Assembly: GCA_963718635.1 (NCBI GenBank)
Contig: OY970367.1
Coordinates: 2,914,001 to 2,978,000, forward strand
Origin: JAIOQJ01 sp963718635
GTDB taxonomy: Bacteria; Planctomycetota; Planctomycetia; Gemmatales; Gemmataceae
Direction: 5' to 3'
DNA length: 64,000 nt
Part shown: positions 45,908 to 54,488 of the stretch, in pieces
Layout: each line of letters starts with the position of its first letter
How positions within the stretch are numbered: position 1 is the stretch's first letter
Translations under genes and position numbers: made by a program
Notes under the pieces: model-generated
The model's database searches: none
What the model was told of the DNA's origin: nothing
What the model saw: only the letters and a program-made list of their open reading frames with translations

Positions 45908-45909
45908 GG

Positions 45910-46001
45910 TTTTTGTTAGCCGGACGCGCAAGCGTACCGTTGAACCGCGTTACGAGCCTGAAGCGCCAGCGAAGAATGAGTGAATTCTTCGCTGGCGCTT
46001 C
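45910..46001. terminator. Family 3 element with 18-bp hairpin
   Basis: After TTGTTAGCCGGACGCGC, the arms 45960-45977 and 45984-46001 (GAAGCGCCAGCGAAGAAT and its exact complement) flank a 6-nt loop. It sits between the stops of two convergent genes, so it can end both transcripts. Confidence 0.65.
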
Positions 46002-46026
46002 AAGCTTGTGTGTCTGATTAAATATA

Positions 46027-47379
46027 TCACTTTGCCAAAGACACACACACAATTTCTTTATCGTTGCGAACGTACATATTTTTGTTGGCGAAAGCCGGGT
46101 GAGTCCAGACGACGGGCCGGCCGGCCATGACGTTCGTCGGCTCGAGAATCTTCATGCGGGAGTTCTCTTCATATTTTTCGGGCGTGAGCTTGGCGATGAC
46201 GAGTTCGCCCTTTTCGTTGAAGAGAATATACCGCCCTTCGTTTTCGGTAATGAAGGCGTTGCCCCAGCGGTCTGATTTGCCGGTGACCGGTTGATAGGTG
46301 GACCAGATTCGTTCGCCTGTGTCTAATTTCAGGCAACGGAATTCACCGTAACTGTCAACGCCATAGATATAGCCATCTTTGATCACCGGCGTGGCCATGA
46401 TGCTGTGCAGATCGACGGTTTTCTCCGGATTGACCGAGTCCATATTCCCTTTGCTCTTGCTCTTCCAGATGATGGGCGCCTTATCCGCTTCGACATGCAG
46501 TAGCAGGGAACCATTGTAGAAGCTGGTGATGAAGAGCTTGTCGCCTTCAGCTAGGCGCGGCATGGGCGCAGTGAGGGCGGAGCGGATCTCCCACGGCTCC
46601 GACCAAAGCCTTTTGCCGGTTTCGGGGTCGAGACCGACAACCGCATGCGTATGCCAAATAATGAGTTGGCGTTTCCCTTCTTTGCCAAAGGGATAGATGA
46701 CGGGAACACCATAGCCCGGATCGCCGCTGATGGTCAGGGCGGTCCATTTCGGCTCGCCGGTCTTTTTATCGAAGGCGATAACGCCTCGGCCTTCGGAGCC
46801 GCCGACCAGGCAGATCAGTTTATCGCCATCGATCAAAGGCGCTGACGCGAAACCCCATACGGGTATTTCCGCGCCATAATCTTTGATGAAATTAGTCTGC
46901 CAAAGGATGTCGCCCTTTTTGACATCGAGACAAAGAAGATCGCCCATGGTGCCAAGACTATAGACACGCTCGCCATCTACTGTTGGAGTCGCTCGGGGCC
47001 CGGCGGGATAGCCGACGCGGTAGCTCGTTTCGTAATCCTTCTTCCAAAGGGTTTCACCGCTTTTTTCATCGAGGCAGAGGATGCGTTCTTTGCCAATCAC
47101 TTTGCCTTTGCCGAATCCGCTTTTCGGCAGCGCAGAGTCTCCGCCCAAGACAAGATCGGTGACAAAGACTTTACCATCGGCAACCGCCGGGCCGGAGTAC
47201 CCTTTGCCTACTTCTTTACGCCAGAGATACTTAGGCTCTTTGGGCAGCGTATCGACGATGCCAGTTTCGCGCCAAACGCCATCGCGCTTCGGGCCCAGGT
47301 ATTGCGGCCAATCGTCCGCGGTGGCGGCTGCACCGGAGAGGGCGAGGATACTTAGGGCAGCTAACTGGTGGAAGCGCAT
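46027..47379 (-). CDS. Secreted PQQ-like beta-propeller protein
   Basis: 450 residues from ATG 47379 with a signal peptide (MRFHQLAALSILALSGAAAT). Repeated blades show GKVFVTDL, RVYSLGTMGDLLCLDVKKG, GVIAFDKKTGEPKWTAL, AVVGLDPETGKRLWSE and FRCLKLDTGERIW, the WW(PQQ-repeat) pattern. It opens with WPQYLGPKRDGVWRETGIVD, typical of a planctomycete family. No cofactor ligand is certain; it may be a scaffold, a BamB-like factor or an oxidoreductase. Confidence 0.9.
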   Translation of the reverse strand: MRFHQLAALSILALSGAAATADDWPQYLGPKRDGVWRETGIVDTLPKEPKYLWRKEVGKGYSGPAVADGKVFVTDLVLGGDSALPKSGFGKGKVIGKERILCLDEKSGETLWKKDYETSYRVGYPAGPRATPTVDGERVYSLGTMGDLLCLDVKKGDILWQTNFIKDYGAEIPVWGFASAPLIDGDKLICLVGGSEGRGVIAFDKKTGEPKWTALTISGDPGYGVPVIYPFGKEGKRQLIIWHTHAVVGLDPETGKRLWSEPWEIRSALTAPMPRLAEGDKLFITSFYNGSLLLHVEADKAPIIWKSKSKGNMDSVNPEKTVDLHSIMATPVIKDGYIYGVDSYGEFRCLKLDTGERIWSTYQPVTGKSDRWGNAFITENEGRYILFNEKGELVIAKLTPEKYEENSRMKILEPTNVMAGRPVVWTHPAFANKNMYVRNDKEIVCVSLAK

Positions 47380-47442
47380 GGGGTCTATCCTTTGGATGTT
47401 CGTCACGTGGCTTAGGGCATTATATCAATGACGGCGAGTGGT

Positions 47443-47526
47443 GTTAGCCGCGTGCGAAGGCTTTGCGAATCAGAACGCTTTCGCGGAAAGCGCTCTGATT
47501 CGCAAAGCGTTCGTATCGCGGCTAAT
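47443..47526. repeat. Family 2 hairpin, compensated variant
   Basis: GTTAGCCGCGTGCGAAGGCT onward pairs with its other arm ending CGTATCGCGGCTAA. The middle of both arms differs from other copies yet still pairs (GCGAATCAGA with TCTGATTCGC). Confidence 0.8.
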
Positions 47527-47549
47527 AGCGTATCAAAAAAACGTTGCGC

Positions 47550-47891
47550 CTAAGTTAGATGTAGTGCGATCCGAATGCACGCATCAAGCTTTAGCATAGT
47601 CGTTGGCGAAAGTTGGCCGATGGTTCGGACTACAATCGTCTGATCCACCGTCAAGAAATTGTTGCAAGACGCGACAGATATGAAGCGCAACCCCGAGATG
47701 TTTTCCACCGCCGGATCGATTAAAACCTCCGTGCTTCCAAGTGCTCTTGCCGAGCGCATGACAGGGATGAGGACCGTATCGTCGATATGGCTATTCAAGA
47801 AATCAGCTTGCACGACAACCGCCGGGCGCAGCTTGCTGCCAGTGCGATCGCTATAGAGCCAATCGACCATTACGACATCGCCGCGATTCAT
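47550..47891 (-). CDS. mazF: MazF/PemK-type endoribonuclease toxin
   Basis: 113 residues. RGDVVMVDWLYSDRTGSKLR then PAVVVQADFLN, then VLIPVMRSAR and ISVASCNNFLTVDQTIV match the PemK fold and its catalytic arginine and threonine region. It cuts mRNA at short sites. Its start overlaps the upstream antitoxin by four bases. Confidence 0.87.
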   Translation of the reverse strand: MNRGDVVMVDWLYSDRTGSKLRPAVVVQADFLNSHIDDTVLIPVMRSARALGSTEVLIDPAVENISGLRFISVASCNNFLTVDQTIVVRTIGQLSPTTMLKLDACIRIALHLT

Positions 47892-48241
47892 GAATTTTCC
47901 AACGGCTTATCGTAGATGTCAAACGCGGGGTCATCCCAACCCGCCCGTCTGCCAGCGCTCGCGACCATCAAGTTTTTTTCACGGGGCGTTATTGGGACTT
48001 CTTCGAAAAACGCTTTGTAACGCTCATAACGCTCGAGCGGAACAAGCGCATAACATTCCCGAGTTCGCGGATCGAGAGCGCGCGGGGCATCGAGTTCATC
48101 GGTCACTAGCGTCCGAAGCCAGTCGAAATCAGTTGATCTAAGAAAGACTTTGGTGCAGCCTGTTTCGGCATCAAAGGCGCGTGCGGGTGTTTCCCCGGCC
48201 TTATCAACTGCATCGCACTCGTGTTCGGACAATATTAGCAT
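47888..48241 (-). CDS. Antitoxin-like protein upstream of mazF
   Basis: 117 residues from ATG 48241 (MLILSEHECDAVDKAGETPA). No strong MazE DNA-binding arm is visible; the C-terminus (PREKNLMVASAGRRAGWDDP) could bind the toxin. Position and overlap mark it as antitoxin. The first 50 bases of this gene and about 70 bases before it are echoed at 49761-49883 upstream of ffh. Confidence 0.7.
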   Translation of the reverse strand: MLILSEHECDAVDKAGETPARAFDAETGCTKVFLRSTDFDWLRTLVTDELDAPRALDPRTRECYALVPLERYERYKAFFEEVPITPREKNLMVASAGRRAGWDDPAFDIYDKPLENS

Positions 48242-48313
48242 TGCGGGTTCCTCGGAATATTCGAACATTATAGTGGTTTAGAGTGCGAATCTGCCACTGC
48301 AATCGCTGCGAGT
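48194..48313. repeat. Copy A of a 120-bp segment duplicated at 49761
   Basis: GCGGGTTCCTCGGAATATTC then GAACATTATAG matches GCGGGTTCCTCAAATCATTC then GAACATTATAG at 49813. By eye about three quarters of 120 positions agree. It covers the start of the antitoxin gene and the promoter region. Confidence 0.8.
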
Positions 48314-48370
48314 CGAATGATTTCGGAGTTGCGCGCGCTACCCGAAATGTAGGCAGCATGCCAAACTAAA

Positions 48371-48463
48371 CCGAAGCGTAATCGAGGTTCCCCCCGAAAC
48401 GTTAGCATTAGTTTGAACAAAATAACGCTAACGCTTCGGGGCTTTGCCTCGCTTACGCTTCGG
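48371..48463. repeat. 36-bp near-perfect inverted repeat before the M-domain gene
   Basis: CCGAAGCGTAATCGAGGTTC onward (48371-48406) and its complement (48427-48463) flank a 20-nt loop 50 bases upstream of the M-domain gene. Confidence 0.7.
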
Positions 48464-48514
48464 GTTGTATGAGCGATTGCGGTTTGGGCCGCGCTGTAGT
48501 TAGGGACAGAGACG

Positions 48515-48898
48515 ATGTTCAAAAAGAATAACTTCACGCTCGATGATTACCGAATCCTACTTCAGCAAGTTGAACAACGTGGTTCGAAAGAATATCTTCG
48601 GCACGCCTCAGCCACTAATGGCCTGAGTGCCGAACGCGCTCATTGCGATTTAGCTTTGCGAACAGATTTGCTTATCATTGATACGATGACCCCCGAAGAA
48701 CGCACGATACCGGCGACAATCAATTTGGGCGCCTGCCGTCGAATCGCAGCAGCCTCAAAAACTCAACTTCGTGACGTGCATCGTTTACTCAAACAGTTTG
48801 AAAATGTTCGGGCGGCAATGAAGAAAATGGAATCAATGTCACTATGGGCTCGAATCAAGCTAATTCTAGGCCTTGGCGCGCCACGATTCGATACTTAA
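48515..48898 (+). CDS. Stand-alone Ffh M-domain-like protein
   Basis: 127 residues aligning along its whole length with the C-terminal M domain of Ffh at 51154-51540. NNFTLDDYRILLQQVEQRGS matches Ffh NFTINDFRGLFEQVQKMGM, and LLKQFENVRAAMKKMESMSL then WARIKLILGLG matches FLEQFEHVRALMKKIATMSI then WERVKMMTGMG. The N and G (GTPase) domains are absent. The RNA-binding part is weaker: Ffh RRRRIAKGSG becomes GACRRIAAASK. The frame is open and starts with ATG. It could bind 4.5S RNA or hydrophobic peptides without the GTPase, or be a decaying fragment of a duplicated ffh. Confidence 0.85.
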   Translation: MFKKNNFTLDDYRILLQQVEQRGSKEYLRHASATNGLSAERAHCDLALRTDLLIIDTMTPEERTIPATINLGACRRIAAASKTQLRDVHRLLKQFENVRAAMKKMESMSLWARIKLILGLGAPRFDT

Positions 48899-48938
48899 TC
48901 ATGATTGCATTCTCAACCTGTGATGCAGTACGACTGCT

Positions 48939-49319
48939 CTATGTCATTGCCGCCAAAACCGGCAGCGGATATAAGAACGCGCCCTCAATGCTGACGTTGC
49001 CGAGCATCGGGCCGCTCCAATGGATTGGTCGAGCTTTTTTGCCGACATGGTCGGCGTGGATCGCTAGGACTGCCTTGGCCATCGGATGATTGGGGCCGAT
49101 CAACTTAACCGTGAAGCGATCGACCCAATCGAGATCCATCTCTACGATGAGGCTGCTGAATTGACCGTAGGCTTCGCTCCAAGCAATGCTTTCAGCAATT
49201 GGCGACACGATATAAAGACGCCAGACTTCCTTCGAGCTCGTTTTAACCCAAAAAGCGGCACTCACCTCGAATGCGTGTTGTTGCAAATACTCGACAATTT
49301 TATTTCCCTCTTCGGTCAT
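48939..49319 (-). CDS. Conserved partner of a HEPN protein
   Basis: 126 residues: MTEEGNKIVEYLQQHAFEVS then AAFWVKTSSKEVWRLYIVSP, then FTVKLIGPNHPMAKAVLAIH and GNVSIEGAFLYPLP. This family often follows a HEPN gene in many bacteria, as here (24-base gap). It may be antitoxin or target-recognition partner. Function not shown. Confidence 0.75.
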   Translation of the reverse strand: MTEEGNKIVEYLQQHAFEVSAAFWVKTSSKEVWRLYIVSPIAESIAWSEAYGQFSSLIVEMDLDWVDRFTVKLIGPNHPMAKAVLAIHADHVGKKARPIHWSGPMLGNVSIEGAFLYPLPVLAAMT

Positions 49320-49342
49320 ATCGCTTACCAGTGTCGTCGAAT

Positions 49343-49737
49343 CTATGGCAGCACCCCTTGCAGATTATTGGTAATCGCATTGTACAGCAGCTCGGCTTCG
49401 GTTTGCGTCTTTTGCTCGTAACGGCTGGATTCCTTCCAATCGTTGGCGCGATCCCAATTGATCCTAAAGGCCAAACTCGTTCGGAGTTCCGTGTCGATTG
49501 CCGACTTCAAGTCCGCAGACCGCACCAGCTTTTCGAGATCGTGCGTATAGCATTCCTCGACGAATTTTCGTTCGGGAAGTCGTCCTGGTTCGTCAACTTG
49601 GCGACGCAGGCCTTCAGTGCGCATTCGACCGCATAGCCAGCTAAATAGTACGCGCCCGACCAACGGCCGCCTGCGAGAAGGATGGCCGCATCAGCAATAC
49701 GATCTTCTGCGAGTTGTCGAAGTTCAAACCGGTTCAC
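49343..49737 (-). CDS. HEPN-domain protein, frameshifted
   Basis: Starts MNRFELRQLAEDRIADAAIL then LAGGRWSGAYYLAGYAVECA then LKACVAKLTNQDDFP in one frame; near 49577 it passes to another (ERKFVEECYTHDLEKLVRSA ... LLYNAITNNLQGVLP). Joined, it is a HEPN protein of about 131 residues with the YYLAGYAVECALKA core. Together with the next gene it makes a likely toxin-antitoxin-type pair. The shift may be an error. Confidence 0.72.
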
Positions 49738-50195
49738 TCAGGTTTTCCTCGATGCTAACGCCGGCCCGGCCTCATCAATCAAATCGCGCTCGCGTTAGGA
49801 CAATACAAGATTGCGGGTTCCTCAAATCATTCGAACATTATAGCGGTTAGCAGAGCAAACTTGCCACCGCGATCGCTGCGAAGGGAACGGTAGCGGCAAC
49901 ATTATCAAGTTCGTTAGCCCCGATGCGAAGGCTTTGCGCAGCGGAGGGTTTTCCGGGGCACGCGCTCCGCTGCGCAAAGCCTTCGCATCGCGGCTAACAG
50001 GGTTTCGCTTCGTTATGAGAAATCGAAGCGCGCCGCGCCTAAGCTGGTAATGCCAAGGCGAGCCGAACGGCGTAAGCCGTCGGGTTCTTCGCTTTACTTG
50101 AGTCCGTGCGCCCGCCCTCGCCTCCGGTTGCATTCATTGCAGGCTCTCCGTAAAATTCAACCTCTTGGCAATTCATAGCTCTGGGACGGTGACGC
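49738..50195. other. Gene-free stretch: duplicated segment, family 2 hairpin, family 1
   Basis: Holds copy B of the 120-bp segment (49761-49883), including a relic of the antitoxin gene start; a family 2 hairpin at 49913-49998 (GTTAGCCCCGATGCGAAGGC onward); and a family 1 copy at 50052-50085. The ffh promoter must lie here. Confidence 0.75.
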
Positions 50196-51650
50196 ATGTT
50201 TGAAGGCATCACGCGCGGGCTCAGCGACGCGTTTAAGAAATTGCGCGGCCGGGGACGGTTGACGGAAGCGAACATCCGTGAGGGCTTGGGCGAAGTACGC
50301 CGGGCTCTCTTGGAAGCCGACGCCAACTTCACGGTCGTCAACACCTTCATTGCCCGCGTCGAAGAACGGGCCGTCGGCCAAGATGTGCTGGCGCGCATCG
50401 ATCCGAGCGAGCAGATCATCAAGATCGTCTACGACGAGCTCGTCAAGTTGATGGGGCCGGTCGATCCGAAGATTCGCTTCGCCAAGGATCGGCCCACCAT
50501 TCTTATGTTGTGCGGCCTGCAAGGTGCCGGCAAGACCACCACCTGCGGCAAGTTCGCACTGATGTTGCAGAAGTCGGGCCGTAAGCCGTTGCTCGTCGCC
50601 GCCGACTTGCAGCGCCCCGCTGCCGTCGAGCAGTTGAAGGTGCTCGGTCAGCAACTGAGCATCCCCGTCTTTAGTGAAGCCTCGTCGCCGGTTGAAGTCT
50701 GCCGCAACGCGACGGCTTATGCAAAGCAGCACGGGCTCGATACGGTCATCCTTGATACGGCCGGGCGCTTACAGATCGATGCCGACTTGATGAACGAGTT
50801 GAAGCAAATCGACAAGCAGGTGAAGCCCGACGAAGTCTATCTCGTCTGCGATTCAATGATCGGTCAGGAGGCGGCAAACGTCTCGAAGTCCTTCAACGAT
50901 GCTTTGGAACTCAATGGCGTCATCCTCACCAAACTGGATGGCGATGCCCGCGGCGGCGCTGCTCTCTCCATTAAGGAGATCACCGGCGTCCCGATCAAGT
51001 TCATCGGCGTTGGTGAAAAGCTCAACGCGCTTGAAACCTTTCGCCCGGAGAGCATGGCCCAGCGGATCTTAGGTCAAGGCGACCTGATGGGCCTGGTCGA
51101 AAAGGTCTCGCAGATTCAATCCGAAATCAGTCAGGAAGATCTTGCGAAACAGCAGGCGGCGATTGAAAAAGGCAACTTCACGATCAACGATTTCCGAGGG
51201 TTGTTCGAGCAAGTTCAGAAGATGGGCATGAAGGACATGATGAGCCGGATGCCCGGCGGCATGGCCGAGATGATTCCGGAGGGCGAGGATCCGGAAGAAT
51301 CGCTGAAACGCATCCAGGGCATGATCGATTCGATGACGAAGAAGGAAAGGCTAAACCCCGACATCATCGATATCAGCCGCCGTCGCCGTATCGCCAAGGG
51401 GTCCGGCGCCGAACCGCATGAGGTGAACAAATTTCTGGAACAGTTCGAGCATGTCCGAGCGTTGATGAAGAAAATCGCCACGATGAGCATTTGGGAACGA
51501 GTCAAAATGATGACCGGCATGGGCAAAGCCGGCGCTTTCTTGCCCGGCAATGAAGGGATGCTGAAAACCAAAGGCAACACCGGCCACCGCAAGAGCGCCA
51601 AAGAGCGGGCCGAGGAGCGTAAGAAGAAAAAGAAGAAGGGCCGGCGATGA
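50196..51650 (+). CDS. ffh: Signal recognition particle protein Ffh
   Basis: 484 residues with N domain, GTPase G domain (GLQGAGKTTTCGKF, DTAGRLQID, TKLDGDARGGAALS, GVGEKLNALETF) and M domain (ending KMMTGMG). The RNA-binding SRRRRIAKGSGA is intact. Ffh binds signal sequences and 4.5S RNA to send membrane proteins to the translocon. A basic KERAEERKKKKKKGRR tail follows. A shorter M-domain-only relative lies 1.3 kb upstream. Confidence 0.97.
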   Translation: MFEGITRGLSDAFKKLRGRGRLTEANIREGLGEVRRALLEADANFTVVNTFIARVEERAVGQDVLARIDPSEQIIKIVYDELVKLMGPVDPKIRFAKDRPTILMLCGLQGAGKTTTCGKFALMLQKSGRKPLLVAADLQRPAAVEQLKVLGQQLSIPVFSEASSPVEVCRNATAYAKQHGLDTVILDTAGRLQIDADLMNELKQIDKQVKPDEVYLVCDSMIGQEAANVSKSFNDALELNGVILTKLDGDARGGAALSIKEITGVPIKFIGVGEKLNALETFRPESMAQRILGQGDLMGLVEKVSQIQSEISQEDLAKQQAAIEKGNFTINDFRGLFEQVQKMGMKDMMSRMPGGMAEMIPEGEDPEESLKRIQGMIDSMTKKERLNPDIIDISRRRRIAKGSGAEPHEVNKFLEQFEHVRALMKKIATMSIWERVKMMTGMGKAGAFLPGNEGMLKTKGNTGHRKSAKERAEERKKKKKKGRR

Positions 51651-52018
51651 GCGATTTCTCCGGTCACTAACGTTCCCGGCTCGCCAAATCCATCGTTACA
51701 TTCCTAGGTCACCAGCATTAGCGCGGAGGCGAGCCGAGAGCGTCAGCGACCCGAGAACGTCGCTCGAACCGCTTTGCGCAGCTTATCCAAGTTTCGATTT
51801 TAACATTTGCAATAAGGTTTCAAACCGGATTATTAAACATTTTCGCTCACAACGCAACCTTGTCGCATGGCATACTTTGGGTAACTTCATCCAATTATTT
51901 ATTATTTTAAGGGTTGCGGCTTCGCAATGCCTTCATACATCATTCACGTCCTTTCCACTCGTGACGGAACGGGTGGTTACGCCAAGAGTAGCAACTTTAG
52001 GATGATGGAGGACGTTGA
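51651..52018. other. Gene-free stretch with degenerate family 1 repeat and promoter
   Basis: GGCGAGCCGAGAGCGTCAGC then GACCCGAG at 51728-51756 is a worn family 1 copy. AT-rich sequence at 51840-51925, with a strong ribosome site (GGAGGACGTTGA) before 52019, suggests the promoter of the thioredoxin-like gene. Confidence 0.6.
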
Positions 52019-52561
52019 ATGAACGCTTGGATCGCAATCGTCGCCCTGGCTGGCAGCCTCGCCTCTGCCAATATCCCCGAACCGAAGTGGGAGAAAGGCT
52101 ACTTCGAAGCCCGCGCCTCAGCCCTGGAAAATCAAAAGCCTTTGGCTGTCTTCATCGGCAGTGGTGTGTCCGGATGGGAAAAGGTAGCCAAAGAAGGCAA
52201 CTTCGACCCAAAGGTCAACCAACTGTTGAAAGATAAGTACGTCTGTGTCTATGTGGACACGGATACCGAAGCCGGCAAAGCGCTGGCGAAGGCTTTTGTC
52301 GTCGATGCGAAAGGTTTGGTAATCAGCGATAAGTCCGGCAAGAAGCAGGCCTTCTACCACAACGGCGATATGAGCAAGGATCTGCTCGTCAAAGCCTTCG
52401 AAAAGTATGCCGACGGCAAAGATGCCGCGGTGACGGATACGACGGCGACCATCAACCCGCCAGCGCCGGTTGCCGCGCCGGTTTACCAAAGTTCATGCCC
52501 AAATTGCCCGAACTATCGTCCGAGCTTTAGCAGCTGCCCCAACGGCAACTGCCCGAAGTAA
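52019..52561 (+). CDS. Secreted thioredoxin-fold-like protein with Cys-rich tail
   Basis: 180 residues. Signal peptide MNAWIAIVALAGSLASA, then a thioredoxin-like body (PLAVFIGSGVSGWEKVAKEG, LKDKYVCVYVDTDTEAGKAL, FVVDAKGLVISDKSGKKQAF). The usual CxxC is missing from the first strand loop (GSGVSGW), so it is not a redox thioredoxin. The tail CPNCPNYRPSFSSCPNGNC holds four cysteines and may bind metal or be cross-linked. Confidence 0.75.
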   Translation: MNAWIAIVALAGSLASANIPEPKWEKGYFEARASALENQKPLAVFIGSGVSGWEKVAKEGNFDPKVNQLLKDKYVCVYVDTDTEAGKALAKAFVVDAKGLVISDKSGKKQAFYHNGDMSKDLLVKAFEKYADGKDAAVTDTTATINPPAPVAAPVYQSSCPNCPNYRPSFSSCPNGNCPK

Positions 52562-52792
52562 GCGAATAAAAAAGGTGTCAGGACCCGAATGGCACTTCCA
52601 ACACATTTAGAGTACGCACCTTCCACGGGTCGCTCGTCCTGAGCGTATTTGACGCGGCCTGAGATTGTTAGGCCGCGAATTTTCCGGCTGGGCTTGAAAC
52701 AGCGGCGGACCTTCCTTATCCTGTCGATGTTTCCGGACCTTCCTTGTCCTCATGGCGTTCGCAATTCTGCGACGGACAGGGAAGGTCCCTTT

Positions 52793-54205
52793 ATGGCATT
52801 CTATAGCCCGCACGGCCTCGGGTCGCGGTACAAAACATTTCTGCGCTGCCACGTTCAAGATGAAGGGCTCCCCTTCGCCAAGGCTTTGACCGAACTACAA
52901 ATCGAGCAGGCGGCTCGGGCCGAGAATCTTTATTTCGGCGCCGACGAAGGCTGCGTCTATACCCCGGCGATGACGACTTGGGCTTTCGTCGGCCAATATC
53001 TTTCGGTTAGCACCACTTGTGTCACGGCCGTCGCGCGCGTCATGGTGCTGATGGTCGCTCTTGGCCGCGAACCTTGCTCGCCAGCGACCGGCGCGTACTG
53101 CAAGGCACGCGCGAAACTGCCGGAAGCTTTTCTTCGTCGTTTGACGGGTGAAGTCGGCAATGGCGTGGAAGACGAAGCGCCGGATTCATGGCGCTGGCGC
53201 AACCGGCGAACGCTGCTCGTCGATGGCTTCGAGACCATCCTCGACGACACCGAAGCCAATCAACACGAGTACCCGCAACCCAAAACGCAAAAGCCCGGAC
53301 TCGGCTTTCCGATGATACGCGTGGTCGTGTTGCTGGCCGTGGCGACGGCCGTGATCATCGACGCGGCCATGGGCCCGTACGCAGGCAAAAGGACAGGCGA
53401 GACCGCGCTGTTTCGGCAATTGATCGAGCGGCTGCGACAGGGCGACATCGTCGTGGCCGATCGCTACTATTGCTCGTATTTCATGATCGCGTTGCTGCAA
53501 CAACGCGGCGTGGATGCCACGTTTCGCCTGCATCAAAAGCGTCGGTACGATTTCCGCGGCGGCGAACGGCTGGGCCGCAACGATCACATCGTCGTCTGGC
53601 ATCGGCCGCAGCGACCAACCTGGATGGACGAGGCGACCTACGCCGCCATCCCCGAAACCATGCGCATCCGCGAAACGCGTTTCGCGGTCGATGAACCGGG
53701 TTATCGCAGCAAGGAAATCATTGTGGCGACCACGTTGTTGGACCACGATACATACTCGCCCTCCGACATCGCGGATCTCTATCACCAACGGTGGCAGGCG
53801 GAACTCGATATCCGTTCGATCAAAACAACGCTCGGCATGGAGATGATTCATTGCAAGACGCCCGCGATGTCGCGCAAGGCGATATGGGCGCACTTGCTCG
53901 GCTACAATCTGGTGCGCAAGACCGCTGCTCAAGCGGCTTGGCAAAAGAGTTTGACCCCAAGGCAAATCAGCTTTGCCGGCGCATTGCAAACCCTTGAAAC
54001 GTTTCGTTGGTTGTTGATCGCCGGCGCCGACGACCAAATGAAATTTGTCTATCGAGTCTTGCTCGACGCCATCGCCACCCATCGCGTCGGCAGTCGGCCG
54101 GGCCGGGTCGAACCACGCCGAATCAAACGTCGCCGCGATCGCTATCAGAAGCTGGGCAAGCCCCGCGCTCAAGCGCGCCAACCCGCCATGAACGGCCAGC
54201 ACTAA
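52793..54205 (+). CDS. IS4-family DDE transposase
   Basis: 470 residues from ATG 52793 after a GGGAAGG site. Catalytic residues: D in LLVDGFE, D in VVADRYYCS and E in the Y-x2-R-x3-E-x6-K signature YHQRWQAELDIRSIKTTLGM. It moves the element by cut and paste. Frame is intact. The 280 bases after it, up to the right repeat, hold no gene. Confidence 0.92.
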   Translation: MAFYSPHGLGSRYKTFLRCHVQDEGLPFAKALTELQIEQAARAENLYFGADEGCVYTPAMTTWAFVGQYLSVSTTCVTAVARVMVLMVALGREPCSPATGAYCKARAKLPEAFLRRLTGEVGNGVEDEAPDSWRWRNRRTLLVDGFETILDDTEANQHEYPQPKTQKPGLGFPMIRVVVLLAVATAVIIDAAMGPYAGKRTGETALFRQLIERLRQGDIVVADRYYCSYFMIALLQQRGVDATFRLHQKRRYDFRGGERLGRNDHIVVWHRPQRPTWMDEATYAAIPETMRIRETRFAVDEPGYRSKEIIVATTLLDHDTYSPSDIADLYHQRWQAELDIRSIKTTLGMEMIHCKTPAMSRKAIWAHLLGYNLVRKTAAQAAWQKSLTPRQISFAGALQTLETFRWLLIAGADDQMKFVYRVLLDAIATHRVGSRPGRVEPRRIKRRRDRYQKLGKPRAQARQPAMNGQH

Positions 54206-54440
54206 CACACCCGTGAATGCCGAAAATAAGTCAAAGGAGAAAATTAGAGTCGATTCCAACACTCAATATTTTCACGCTCGACTGGGGCGACGCGCCACCG
54301 GTGCGCGCCCACCACTGCAGGCAGCATCTGTCTCCAACAACAAGTCGCCCAATCAGAAAACAGATGTACGCCGCCACTTGTCAAAACCGCAACATGTTGC
54401 TATGCAATATCTTGCGCAGGGAAGTGCCATTCGTGTCAGG

Positions 54441-54488
54441 ACCCTTTGATTCCGCAACGCGGAATCAAAGGGTCCTGACACCTTTTTT
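54441..54488. terminator. Hairpin at IS right end
   Basis: GGACCCTTTGATTCCGC and its complement, then GACACCTTTTTT, form a strong hairpin with T-run that may shield the IS from, and end, transcription. Confidence 0.6.

Larger units (their letters stand above)
52568..54488. mobile_element. IS4-family insertion sequence
   Basis: Outer 19-bp inverted repeats AAAAAAGGTGTCAGGACCC at 52568-52586 and its complement at 54470-54488 enclose one transposase gene. GAATGGCACTTCC repeats just inside both ends. The right end also contains a hairpin TTTGATTCCGC/GCGGAATCAAA. No target duplication is evident. The right border forms part of the TAA stop of the neighbour gene. Confidence 0.8.

Noticed and set aside
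53186..54262. 358-residue minus-strand frame
   Set aside because: Lies opposite the IS4 transposase, whose catalytic motifs are complete.
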